The notes under the pieces are model-generated. The model worked only from the letters and a program-made list of their open reading frames with translations, was not told where the DNA came from and made no database searches. This document shows, piece after piece, positions 6,694 to 14,539 of a stretch of DNA of 30,023 nt (its first letter is position 1; each line of letters starts with the position of its first letter). Source of the DNA: Caryophanales bacterium UBA3631. Its GTDB lineage: Bacteria; Bacillota_I; Bacilli_A; RF39; UBA660. The position numbers and the translations under genes were made by a program. The stretch covers positions 1-30,023 of the forward strand of contig DFLA01000029.1 in NCBI GenBank assembly GCA_002374055.1. Direction: 5' to 3'.

Positions 6694-8033
6694 ATTGCCT
6701 CATTAACACATTCCATATCATCTAAATGATACTTAACACCCTTAATAATTTGATAATCCTCATGTCCCTTACCTAATATAAGTAAAATATCATTATCTTC
6801 AAGCATAGAAACACCCTTAAAAATAGCCGATTTTCTATCAAGAATAATCTCATAATTCTTATTATGAACACCCTCAATTATATCATTCATAATCTCCTTA
6901 GGATCTTCATTTCTAGGATTATCATTAGTGAATATTACATAATCACTATTGTCACTAGCAATACCACCCATTATTGGTCTTTTTAATCTATCCCTATTAC
7001 CACCACAACCAATAATAGTAATAATTCTACCCTTACAAAACTCATGAGCATTATCCAAAACTTTCTTAACAGCATCAGGCTTATGAGCATAATCAACAAA
7101 GATACTATTAGTTCCAAACTTAACCATTTCCATTCTACCACGAGGTGCCTTTACATCTAATTTCAAAATAGAATCAATATCAAATCCAAAACTATTAATA
7201 AGCATAACAGCCATCATATAATTATAAATATTATACTTACCTACCATATCTATAGTCTTCTCATAAGTTTTACCTAAATAATCAAACTTAAAATCAATAC
7301 CTAAATTAGTTAATTTAATATCATAAATACTAACATCACCTTTATTCTCACTAATAGTGACATTATTATTACCATCAACTAAAAACATACTACTATGATC
7401 ATCATCAATATTTATAACTGAGTTTTTATTACCTCTTAACATAGTAAATAATTTAACTTTACAAGATGCATAAGCCTCAATAGTTTTATGATAATCTAAA
7501 TGATCTTGACTTATATTAGTAAATCCACAAGCATCAAACTTCAAACCATAAACACGATTTAAATCTAAAGCATGACTAGATACTTCCATAACAACATATT
7601 CCATGTCATTATCTTTACACTCAGATAATATTCCATATAATTCATCAATCAAAGGAGTTGTATTATTTAATTCTCTTACAAAAGAATCCATATAAAATCC
7701 AATAGTACCAATATAAGCAACTTTACAACCTAAATCCTTAAGCATATTATAAACTAAAAAACAAGTTGTAGTTTTACCACTAGTACCAGTAACACCAATC
7801 AATTTTAAATCTTTAATCTTATCATAATAAGTATTATAAATATAATCTAAATAATATTGATTAGTATTATCAACACGAACAGTTTCCACAGGATAATCAC
7901 CAGTTTCACAAATTATCTTACTAGCACCATTCTCAATAGCTGAATCTATATAATCATGTCCATCAGTGTCTACCCCACGTAAAGCAATAAAAGTATCCCC
8001 TTTTTTAACCTTTCTAGAATCAGTAACTAACAT
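6678..8033 (-). CDS. murE: UDP-MurNAc-L-Ala-D-Glu:meso-diaminopimelate ligase (MurE)
   Basis: 451 residues. Adds the third stem-peptide residue in the cytoplasm using ATP. Domain 1 is present but starts abruptly (MLVTDSRKVKKGDTFIALRG...DGHDYI), so the protein is slightly short at the N-terminus. The P-loop GVTGTSGKTTT lies at about 80-90. EVSSHALDLNRV and the FTNISQDHLDYH segment (carbamylated-lysine region) follow. Residues 371-374 read DNPR, the motif that marks diaminopimelate rather than lysine specificity, and GKGHEDYQ follows near 421. GGAGG precedes the ATG at 8033, nine bases after the murF-like gene, so the two are co-transcribed. Confidence 0.95.
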   Translation of the reverse strand: MLVTDSRKVKKGDTFIALRGVDTDGHDYIDSAIENGASKIICETGDYPVETVRVDNTNQYYLDYIYNTYYDKIKDLKLIGVTGTSGKTTTCFLVYNMLKDLGCKVAYIGTIGFYMDSFVRELNNTTPLIDELYGILSECKDNDMEYVVMEVSSHALDLNRVYGLKFDACGFTNISQDHLDYHKTIEAYASCKVKLFTMLRGNKNSVINIDDDHSSMFLVDGNNNVTISENKGDVSIYDIKLTNLGIDFKFDYLGKTYEKTIDMVGKYNIYNYMMAVMLINSFGFDIDSILKLDVKAPRGRMEMVKFGTNSIFVDYAHKPDAVKKVLDNAHEFCKGRIITIIGCGGNRDRLKRPIMGGIASDNSDYVIFTNDNPRNEDPKEIMNDIIEGVHNKNYEIILDRKSAIFKGVSMLEDNDILLILGKGHEDYQIIKGVKYHLDDMECVNEAIKNIG

Positions 8034-8042
8034 AAATACCTC

Positions 8043-9596
8043 CTATTCATTAAATATATCAGGTAAATCATTTTCTAAAAGAACATACGCACCACTTTCA
8101 CAATCTTTACCTACTATATTAAATGCTTCTTTAACATCATCTATTACATATAAATTATCCTCATTATAACCATTATCCTTCAATGCATCCTGAATAGCGC
8201 GAGTCTGCTTATGACCAACTAAAATAACCTTGTCACAAACTTTACTAATCTCCACACCAAACTGATAATTATAATCATACTCCTTATCCTTTAACTCAAT
8301 CATACCAGGAGTCACAATAACCTTTTCACCAGGCATTAAAGACAAAGCCTCAACAGCCATACTAGAACCAATAGGATTAGAATTATATGCATCATCAATA
8401 ATATTAATATTACCCATTTTCTTCATTTGTAAACGATGTTCAATAGGCTTAATACTTCTAACACCTCTTTGAATATCAGAAATAGACATACCCAATTCAT
8501 GAGACAAAGCAATACCAGCAAGAATATTATAAATATTAGCCCTACCAATTAAAGAACTAGAAAACTCGTAATCAGCTCCATCAATATTAACCTTAAAACT
8601 CATACCTTTATATGTATACTTAATGTCAAAAGCACGATAATCACAATCATTATCAATACCTACCCAAACAATACGACAATCATTCTTAATAGAATACCCA
8701 ACTTGCTTAGGATCATCCGCATTCAAAACACCAATACCATCACTTGGTAAAGACTCAATCAACTCAAACTTAGTCTTAATAATATTCTCCTCAGTCTTAA
8801 AACTATCCAAGTGTGCGACCCCAATACGAGTTAAAATACCATATTTAGGATGAACAAAATCACATAACTCCTTAATTTGACCAACTTCACAAGCACCCAT
8901 TTCAGCAATGAAATACTCCAAAAACTTATCCATTTTATTATTAATAGTAAGCATCAAACCATAAGGAGTATTATAATTCTGAGGAGTAGGCATAACATCA
9001 AACTTAACCTTCATAATATCAGCTAAAATATTCTTACTACTAGTCTTACCATAACTACCAGTAACCCCAATAACACTCATTCTATTCATATCATGAAGTT
9101 TACTCTTAGCCATATTAAAATAATGTAAATAAACAATTTTTTCAATAGGCTTATTAATAATATTAACTAAATAAATTACAAAACTATTCAAACTAGCAAG
9201 AACTCCAAATAAGAAATAAACATAATCAGTATCCTTAAATAAAATAGTTAAAACAGTATAAAAAACTAATAAAGTAATACACATCCTCATAATTCTTTTA
9301 GTAAACTTTAAACCAATTTTAACCTGTTCAAACTTTAAATAATCATAATAATAAATAAACATTATAAAGTAAAAAATAGCCATTATCCAACTTATGTTTA
9401 TACCAAATAAACCAATCACAACAATAATTAAAAATAACCAATCAATAGTCAAAAATGATCTCTTACTATTATTAAAAATCCATTTAACATATCTATTAGA
9501 ATTATTATAAAAATTCTGTTGTAACATATGAAAACTCTTCTTACTCCTTAAAATAACATATAAGAAATAACTTATAAAAAATAATAATTTACCCAT
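8043..9596 (-). CDS. murF: MurF-like ligase fused to N-terminal membrane region
   Basis: 517 residues. MurF adds D-Ala-D-Ala to the UDP-MurNAc-tripeptide. The C-terminal two thirds are a Mur ligase: P-loop GVTGSYGKTSSK (177-188), PQNYNTPYGLMLTIN, AEMGACEVGQIKELC, the conserved ILTRIGVAHLDSF, NADD and IDDAYNSNPIGSSMAVE, all MurF-type signatures. The first 150 residues are instead four or five hydrophobic helices (about 3-17, 52-66, 68-84, 103-120, 126-146), and the usual MurF substrate-binding domain 1 (DSR...DGHDF) is absent. It is first in an operon with murE. The only MurF candidate in the window; membrane-fused variants could act at the membrane (inference). AAGGTGAAG precedes the ATG. Confidence 0.85.
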   Translation of the reverse strand: MGKLLFFISYFLYVILRSKKSFHMLQQNFYNNSNRYVKWIFNNSKRSFLTIDWLFLIIVVIGLFGINISWIMAIFYFIMFIYYYDYLKFEQVKIGLKFTKRIMRMCITLLVFYTVLTILFKDTDYVYFLFGVLASLNSFVIYLVNIINKPIEKIVYLHYFNMAKSKLHDMNRMSVIGVTGSYGKTSSKNILADIMKVKFDVMPTPQNYNTPYGLMLTINNKMDKFLEYFIAEMGACEVGQIKELCDFVHPKYGILTRIGVAHLDSFKTEENIIKTKFELIESLPSDGIGVLNADDPKQVGYSIKNDCRIVWVGIDNDCDYRAFDIKYTYKGMSFKVNIDGADYEFSSSLIGRANIYNILAGIALSHELGMSISDIQRGVRSIKPIEHRLQMKKMGNINIIDDAYNSNPIGSSMAVEALSLMPGEKVIVTPGMIELKDKEYDYNYQFGVEISKVCDKVILVGHKQTRAIQDALKDNGYNEDNLYVIDDVKEAFNIVGKDCESGAYVLLENDLPDIFNE

Positions 9597-9615
9597 AACT
9601 TCACCTTCTATTAAG

Positions 9616-9624
9616 ATTATATCA
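9616..9624 (-). promoter_or_regulatory. Extended -10 promoter of murF-murE
   Basis: TGA-TATAAT on the minus strand, seven bases before GAAGGTGAAG. No good -35 hexamer at the right distance; the extended TG may compensate. Confidence 0.6.
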
Positions 9625-9662
9625 CAATCAAATAAAAATCCATATAATATTTAAAGAAAAAC

Positions 9663-9686
9663 AAAAAAGTACTTTTTCCAAGTACT
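9663..9686 (-). terminator. Terminator downstream of the leucine-rich-repeat gene
   Basis: Arms AGTACTT (9668-9674) and AAGTACT (9680-9686), five-base loop, T run on the minus strand. Nearly identical to the hairpin at 11489-11514. Confidence 0.8.
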
Positions 9687-9724
9687 CTTTTTAAAACAAC
9701 TTTTATTTATTAATTATAATATTT

Positions 9725-11458
9725 TTAATTACCTGAAGGATAACCTGTTGTTACAGTAACATCTCCTAATGAATTAGTTATTGTACCCGTTTCAAATGTT
9801 GCTGAAGATGATGATCTTACTATTTTTTTCCAGTTAAAACTTCTACCAGTATTATTATAAATTGTTGTTAAATTAGGATTACTACGTCCATTACCATAAG
9901 AAGAAGAAATTATTTTGTGAAAAGCATAATCACCAATTGTTGTTACACCGTTTCCTATTATTACACTTGTTAAATCATTAGATTGAAATGCATACTCATC
10001 TATTGTTGTTACACTATTTGGTATCGTTATACTTGTTAATTGATTATTTCCAAATGCACCTTTTCCTATTGTTGTTACACTATTTCCTATTGTTACATTT
10101 GTTAAGTTATTATTGAAAAATGCATGCTCGCCTATTGTTATAACACTATTTGGTATCGTTATACTTGTTAACTCATTATCACTAAATGCATTCTTACCTA
10201 TTGTTGTTACACTATTTCCTATTGTTACATTTGTTAATTTATTATAATTAAATGCGTTTTCACCTATTGTTATTACACTATTTGGTATTGTTATGTTTGT
10301 TAATTTATTGTTATCAAATGCACCTTTTCCTATTGTTGTTACACTATTTGGTATCGTTATACTTGTTAATTGATTACCTCCAAATGCACCTGCTCCTATT
10401 GTTGTTACACTATTTGGTATTGTCACACTTGTTAATTCATTGGATAAAAATGCTTCATCACCTATTGTTATCACACTATCTGGTATTGTTACACTTGTTA
10501 ATTTATTATAATCAAATGCACCTTTTCCTATTGTTGTTACACTATTTGGTATTGTCACACTTGATAATAGAGTATCTCGAAATGCATATTCACCTATTGT
10601 AGTTACTACAAGTTGTCCATTCTTTATTGTAAATCCAGATGGGATGTTAACATCTAGTACTTTACCTTCTGTAATATACGTATCTCCATCAATTCTCTCT
10701 GCCCCACATAAATACTTTGTTATAGTTGAAGTCCCATCCCCGTTGTTATTATACTCATAACATTTTTCAATATTTGGTACGCACCAACTAGCTGTAAGTT
10801 CTCCTGTAACAAAAGATTCTACATCAGAATAATTAACATATTCATTAACAATAGCATCACTTAATGATAATCCATCTACTTCTTCACCAGAACATAGTTC
10901 AGATATTTGATTAGATATTTGCTCTAAGCACTCCTCATCACCAGCACATCCACTATCATTTTCAAAATATGTTTGACACGCTCCCTGATCCGTTACTACA
11001 TAGCTATATTCCTCTTGTAGGAATTCATCATCTGCACATGAAAGTACTATATTAGAAGAATCACAACTTCCTTTTTCAGTTGATGATACACTTCCTTTTG
11101 AATCAAATGTTACTTTATAGTCTCCTATTGTTAGACATCCACCATCTAATACATTATTAGTATAATGTAAATTTCCACCTGTTGGTTTATCACCTGATAA
11201 AGGTATTTCGATGTTGTTTAGTTTTCCATCTGATACATTATAATTTCCATTTAATCTATAGTTACTATCTTCTTGTAATTTTGATACATACCACTTATTT
11301 ACCGCATCTTTATATCCGTATGCTGAATCTGTTGCTGCTCCTCTTCTTGAATTTTCAATAATATTTAATATAATTGGTACTGTTATTACTGCTATTATTG
11401 CCAAAATAACAATAATCGCAAGTAATTCAATTAATGTAAAACCATTTTTCTTTTTCAT
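9725..11458 (-). CDS. Prepilin-leader surface protein with BspA-type leucine-rich repeats
   Basis: 577 residues. The N-terminus MKKKNG-FTLIELLAIIVILAIIAVITVP is a class III (type IV pilin) signal, cleaved after Gly6, with the pilin Glu+5. A pilin-like helix (SAYGYKDAVNKWYV) and a small domain follow. Residues 130-250 are rich in paired cysteines (about nine), suggesting a disulfide-bonded extracellular domain. From about 300 to 514 come ten 22-residue repeats of the LRR_5/BspA type (consensus VTIPNSVTTIGKGAF..N.LTS), with the usual capping region LTTIYNNTGRSFNWKKIV. BspA proteins are adhesins or surface binders in other bacteria. No pilin peptidase or pilus genes are in the window. GGAGG precedes the ATG. 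A-ending codons are unlike other minus-strand genes. Confidence 0.88.
   Translation of the reverse strand: MKKKNGFTLIELLAIIVILAIIAVITVPIILNIIENSRRGAATDSAYGYKDAVNKWYVSKLQEDSNYRLNGNYNVSDGKLNNIEIPLSGDKPTGGNLHYTNNVLDGGCLTIGDYKVTFDSKGSVSSTEKGSCDSSNIVLSCADDEFLQEEYSYVVTDQGACQTYFENDSGCAGDEECLEQISNQISELCSGEEVDGLSLSDAIVNEYVNYSDVESFVTGELTASWCVPNIEKCYEYNNNGDGTSTITKYLCGAERIDGDTYITEGKVLDVNIPSGFTIKNGQLVVTTIGEYAFRDTLLSSVTIPNSVTTIGKGAFDYNKLTSVTIPDSVITIGDEAFLSNELTSVTIPNSVTTIGAGAFGGNQLTSITIPNSVTTIGKGAFDNNKLTNITIPNSVITIGENAFNYNKLTNVTIGNSVTTIGKNAFSDNELTSITIPNSVITIGEHAFFNNNLTNVTIGNSVTTIGKGAFGNNQLTSITIPNSVTTIDEYAFQSNDLTSVIIGNGVTTIGDYAFHKIISSSYGNGRSNPNLTTIYNNTGRSFNWKKIVRSSSSATFETGTITNSLGDVTVTTGYPSGN
9917..10561 (-). 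repeat. Tandem 66-base coding repeats (about ten units)
   Basis: Each unit encodes 22 residues of the leucine-rich-repeat solenoid. Units alternate between TIPNSVTTIG and TIGNSVTTIG types and differ mainly in the segment after GAF. High DNA identity between units suggests recent expansion or conversion. Confidence 0.9.
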
Positions 11459-11488
11459 ACTTTCCTCCTATTATGCATTAATAATATC

Positions 11489-11514
11489 AAAAAAAGTACT
11501 TTTTTTCAAGTACT
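11489..11514 (-). terminator. Terminator of the CapA-like gene
   Basis: Arms AGTACTT (11495-11501) and AAGTACT (11508-11514) with a six-base loop and a T run on the minus strand. It follows directly on the stop codon at 11516-11518. Confidence 0.82.
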
Positions 11515-11515
11515 C

Positions 11516-12727
11516 TTAATAAACACTATTTCTAAATTCTAAATCAATAACATTTTCATAAGTATTACTAATAAAATCACGATTAAAATTATTATCATAT
11601 AAATAATGACTAACCTCAAAATCACTATTATATTCATCAAATGGTATCAACATAAAATTACGTAAATAAGTATCATAATAATCAACAATAGGAATAGTTC
11701 TAATATTATCAATACTAACAACACCATCAATTTTATTAACAGTCAACTTAGATAATAATCCAAACTGATAAGCATTAGTAAATGTTTCACCAGTCCTATC
11801 AACAATATGATCCGCACTAACAAAATTACCAAGAGAATAATAAACTAAAGTATCATGATTTCCATGAATCCACTTAATAGGCTGAATACAATGTGAATGA
11901 TTACCAATAACAATATCAACACCTAATTCATTAAAATAATTAGCTAAAAACTCTTGCTCATTATTAGGAGTAAAAGTAAACTCATCACCCCAATGAACCA
12001 TAACAATCAATAAATCAACCTTATCACGTAAAATATTAACCTCATTCTTAATCAAATCCAAATATTCCTGACTAGTAATACCAGTATCAGGATCACGATA
12101 TAACCCTAAAGAATATCTTAAATCACTAGGAACCGCCACATTAGTTCCGTAAGTATAAGATAAAAAACCAAACTTTATATTATTTTTCTCAATAATATTT
12201 TTAGTAACATCACGAGTCTCATCATACGTTCCAACAGGTAAAATTAAAGAATTATCCTTAAAATAATTATAAGTAGAAACACGACCTGCAAGACCCCTAT
12301 CATTAGAATGATTATTAGATGTACTCATAACATCCATACCTAACCCAATTACTTGATCACCAACAAAAGTAGGAGCGCAAAAACTATAACCAACACCACT
12401 TAATTCCATAGTTCCATCAGTAATAACAACCTCCATATTACCAATACTCAAATCATCATCAGAAAAAAACTTTTTAACACGAGAAAAATATAAATCATTA
12501 GAATCACCATTTCTCAAAGATTCATAATAAGGTTCCTCATAAAGAAAATCACCAACAATAGTTAATTCACTAGAATACTTAACAGGAACAATTTCCTGAG
12601 GTACAACTTCAAACAACTCATCAGAAGGAGATTTTTTATAATCATCAAATCTAATATAACAATAAACACCAAAAGAAAAACTTATAAAAAACGTAAACAA
12701 AACAAATACCTTACGATTAAAAGACAT
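11516..12727 (-). CDS. CapA family (poly-gamma-glutamate synthesis type) metallophosphatase-like protein
   Basis: 403 residues. The N-terminal hydrophobic helix (about 6-26, VFVLFTFFISFSFGVYCYI) anchors or exports it. The rest is a CapA/PGA_cap calcineurin-like fold: LTIVGDFLYEEPYY, IGNMEVVITD, STSNNHSNDRGLAG, VHWGDEFTFTPN, LGVDIVIGNHSHCIQPIKW and YSLGNFVSAD. Metal-binding Asp, Asn and His residues are in these motifs. CapA is needed for anchoring poly-gamma-glutamate in Bacillus, but no capBC ligase genes are nearby, so the substrate here is unknown. The start at 12727 follows AGGTGATTG and lies four bases after the stop of the upstream membrane gene, so they form an operon. A reading from 12748 lacks a ribosome binding site. 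Confidence 0.87.
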   Translation of the reverse strand: MSFNRKVFVLFTFFISFSFGVYCYIRFDDYKKSPSDELFEVVPQEIVPVKYSSELTIVGDFLYEEPYYESLRNGDSNDLYFSRVKKFFSDDDLSIGNMEVVITDGTMELSGVGYSFCAPTFVGDQVIGLGMDVMSTSNNHSNDRGLAGRVSTYNYFKDNSLILPVGTYDETRDVTKNIIEKNNIKFGFLSYTYGTNVAVPSDLRYSLGLYRDPDTGITSQEYLDLIKNEVNILRDKVDLLIVMVHWGDEFTFTPNNEQEFLANYFNELGVDIVIGNHSHCIQPIKWIHGNHDTLVYYSLGNFVSADHIVDRTGETFTNAYQFGLLSKLTVNKIDGVVSIDNIRTIPIVDYYDTYLRNFMLIPFDEYNSDFEVSHYLYDNNFNRDFISNTYENVIDLEFRNSVY

Positions 12728-12731
12728 ACAA

Positions 12732-13391
12732 TCACCTGCCCTGAACAATACTTTTTAACCTATCAATAGAAGATTTAAAAGAAGGAAACGCCTTAATCAA
12801 CCTCTTATGAAAAACAGACCTAGAAATCAACAACTCCCTAACCCTTTTAGTAATCTCTTCTGTACTATCCTTAGTAACACTAGTTATAGTTCCCTTCATA
12901 TTCTCTATAATACCAAAAGAAATGAAAAAATCTATAAAAAACAATAAAACAAGAATACATAAAACAAAATCACTAAAAATAACAACTTTACTCAAAAAAG
13001 GATTTAAAAAATATACAACTAAAACACCTAAAATACCAAATGGTATCATAGTACCAGCGCATATTCTTCCATTTATATTAAATTTTGAATCACTATAATC
13101 CCACCATCTTGCCTTAAACAATTTTTCCATTAAATAACTAGTAAAATATTCAAGAAAAGAACAAACAACTATAGACATAAAAAACAAAACAATAACATTA
13201 GACTTAAATCTATTCAATAAAATAATTAACAATAAACAACCAATACCATATATAGGACAATAAGGTCCAATTAAAAAACCTCTATTTACCAACTTCTTAT
13301 GTACAAATAAAGACCAAAAAACCTCAATAATCCACCCAATAAAAGAATATATAATAAACAAAGAAAACAACTTCTTAAAAACTAACATATA
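12732..13391 (-). CDS. Putative ABC-transporter-permease-like membrane protein (CmpB family, PF06541)
   Basis: 219 residues with about five membrane helices. Hallmarks of this family of unknown function: FIIYSFIGWIIEVFW, NRGFLIGPYCPIYGIGCL, FLEYFTSYLMEKLFKARWWDYSD, FNINGRICAGTMIPFGILG. A basic cytoplasmic tail follows (RLIKAFPSFKSSIDRLK). Despite the database name there is no ATPase partner nearby, and no transport role is shown. The start at 13391 is preceded by GGGAGGGG; the upstream in-frame ATG at 13412 lies inside the -10 box and cannot be used. It is the first gene of a two-gene operon with the CapA-like gene. Confidence 0.85.
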   Translation of the reverse strand, partial: YMLVFKKLFSLFIIYSFIGWIIEVFWSLFVHKKLVNRGFLIGPYCPIYGIGCLLLIILLNRFKSNVIVLFFMSIVVCSFLEYFTSYLMEKLFKARWWDYSDSKFNINGRICAGTMIPFGILGVLVVYFLNPFLSKVVIFSDFVLCILVLLFFIDFFISFGIIENMKGTITSVTKDSTEEITKRVRELLISRSVFHKRLIKAFPSFKSSIDRLKSIVQGR

Positions 13392-13410
13392 CCCCTCCCA
13401 TGATAAACCC

Positions 13411-13419
13411 ATTATACCA
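13411..13419 (-). promoter_or_regulatory. Extended -10 promoter of the CmpB-family/capA operon
   Basis: TGG-TATAAT on the minus strand (TATAAT at 13411-13416). The -35 region is only T-rich. Divergent from yabG. Confidence 0.6.
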
Positions 13420-13436
13420 AAATAAACAAAAAAAAA

Positions 13437-13464
13437 GAATATAAAAAGAAAAAAAACATATAAT
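13437..13464 (+). promoter_or_regulatory. Promoter of yabG, sigma-A-like and mother-cell-sigma-like
   Basis: TATAAT at 13459-13464 is preceded by CA, so the same bases read CATATAAT, a fair match to the sigma E/K -10 (CATAnnnT). GAATATA (13437-13443) lies 13 bases upstream as a possible sigma-E -35. No sigma-A -35 is seen. In Bacillus yabG is sigma-K dependent. Confidence 0.45.
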
Positions 13465-13479
13465 CAATTGGGTGATAAC

Positions 13480-14241
13480 ATGACTTTCGATATAGGAGAT
13501 TTAGTAACAAGAAAATCTCATAATAACGATACAGTATTTATAATAACAGATATTATAGACGAAATATACTATCTAAAAGGAGTAAACATAAGATTAATAG
13601 CTGACTCAACACTTGAAGACCTAACAAAATATGATAATAAAGATATCGAAAATGAAAAAAACTTTCTAGACAGAGTAAAACCAATAGATACACTAGATAG
13701 AACAGATTACTTCTACCTTCCCGGAAAAATACTTCACATAGATGGAGATAATGAATACTTAGAACGATGTCTTAAATACTATGAAGAAGCAAATATTTGG
13801 GCAATGGGAATAAATGAAACAGAAGAAAAAATACATATGAACATTAAAAATTGGTTAGAAGAATATAAACCAAATATAGTAATAATAACAGGACATGATG
13901 CACTATACAAAAAAAAAGAATATAAAAATAGCACAAACTTCATAAAAGCAGTAAAAGAAGCAAGACTTTACGAAAGAGATCATGACAAATTAATAATAAT
14001 AGCAGGTGCATGTCAATCAAACTACGAAGAACTAATAAAAGCAGGTGCAAACTTTGCATCAAGTCCAAAAAGAATAAACATACACGCATTAGATCCAGCT
14101 ATAATCGCAACAAAAATAAGTCTATCTCCCGCAAGCAAAGACATAGACCTAAAAGCAATACTAGAAAAAACAAAATACGGAGCAGATGGAATCGGTGGAA
14201 TAATTACAAAAGGTACAATGTATATTGGATACCCTAGATAA
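13480..14241 (+). CDS. yabG: Sporulation-specific protease YabG
   Basis: 253 residues. YabG is a mother-cell protease that processes spore coat proteins. Conserved parts: the opening MTFDIGDLVTRKSHNND, VRLIADSTLEDL in modified form (IRLIADSTLEDL), LPGKILHIDGDNEYLERCLKYY, NIVIITGHDALYKK, then IIIAGACQSNYEELIKAGANFASSP and INIHALDPA, ending GADGIGGIITKG. The His of ITGHDA and the Cys of GACQS are the likely catalytic pair. The start at 13480 has GGTGAT upstream and matches the Bacillus start; a TTG twelve bases earlier is inside the ribosome binding site region. veg follows nine bases later, as in Bacillus. Confidence 0.95.
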   Translation: MTFDIGDLVTRKSHNNDTVFIITDIIDEIYYLKGVNIRLIADSTLEDLTKYDNKDIENEKNFLDRVKPIDTLDRTDYFYLPGKILHIDGDNEYLERCLKYYEEANIWAMGINETEEKIHMNIKNWLEEYKPNIVIITGHDALYKKKEYKNSTNFIKAVKEARLYERDHDKLIIIAGACQSNYEELIKAGANFASSPKRINIHALDPAIIATKISLSPASKDIDLKAILEKTKYGADGIGGIITKGTMYIGYPR

Positions 14242-14249
14242 GGAGAAAT

Positions 14250-14471
14250 ATGACCCTACAAGAAATAAAAGAAAAAGTTAATAAAAACATTGGAAATGAC
14301 GTAATAATAAAATATAATATTGGAAGAAATAGAATAGAAAAGTATAATGTAAAAATTAAAGAAACATATAAAAATGTATTTATAGTAGAAACTAAAAACA
14401 AACAAAATAAAGAAATAAAATCATTCACATATACAGACATAATGACAAAAACAATAAAAATAGATTATTAA
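14250..14471 (+). CDS. veg: Veg protein
   Basis: 73 residues, family of B. subtilis Veg (about 86 residues), a small SH3-like-fold protein linked to biofilm regulation and expressed in vegetative cells. Shared pattern: an opening LQEIKEKVNKNIGNDVIIKYN, the GRNRIEKYNVKIKETYKNVFIVE segment, which matches GRRKTIERSG.L.ETYPSVFV, and the closing SFTYTDIMTKTIKI, matching SYSYADILTETVEL. AAGGAG precedes the ATG nine bases after yabG's stop. Transcription from the yabG promoter is likely; a separate promoter is not obvious. Confident from sequence plus the yabG-veg order. Confidence 0.9.
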   Translation: MTLQEIKEKVNKNIGNDVIIKYNIGRNRIEKYNVKIKETYKNVFIVETKNKQNKEIKSFTYTDIMTKTIKIDY

Positions 14472-14474
14472 GTA

Positions 14475-14503
14475 TTGATTTTTAATTTAAAATATTATAT
14501 ACT
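14475..14503 (+). promoter_or_regulatory. Sigma-A promoter of spoVG
   Basis: TTGATT (14475-14480), 17-base spacer, TATACT (14498-14503). Predicted start near 14510 gives a leader of about 30 bases. Confidence 0.8.
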
Positions 14504-14539
14504 TAACTTGTAATACAATAACTGAAGGGAGAGATTAAC

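Noticed and set aside
9917..10561. Regular 66-base repeats resembling a CRISPR array
   Set aside because: The repeats are entirely coding, in frame, with no unique spacers, and translate into a leucine-rich-repeat solenoid.
10252..10602. Leucine-rich open frame on the plus strand
   Set aside because: It is the antisense of the LRR repeats; its regularity comes from the repeats, and there is no ribosome binding site.
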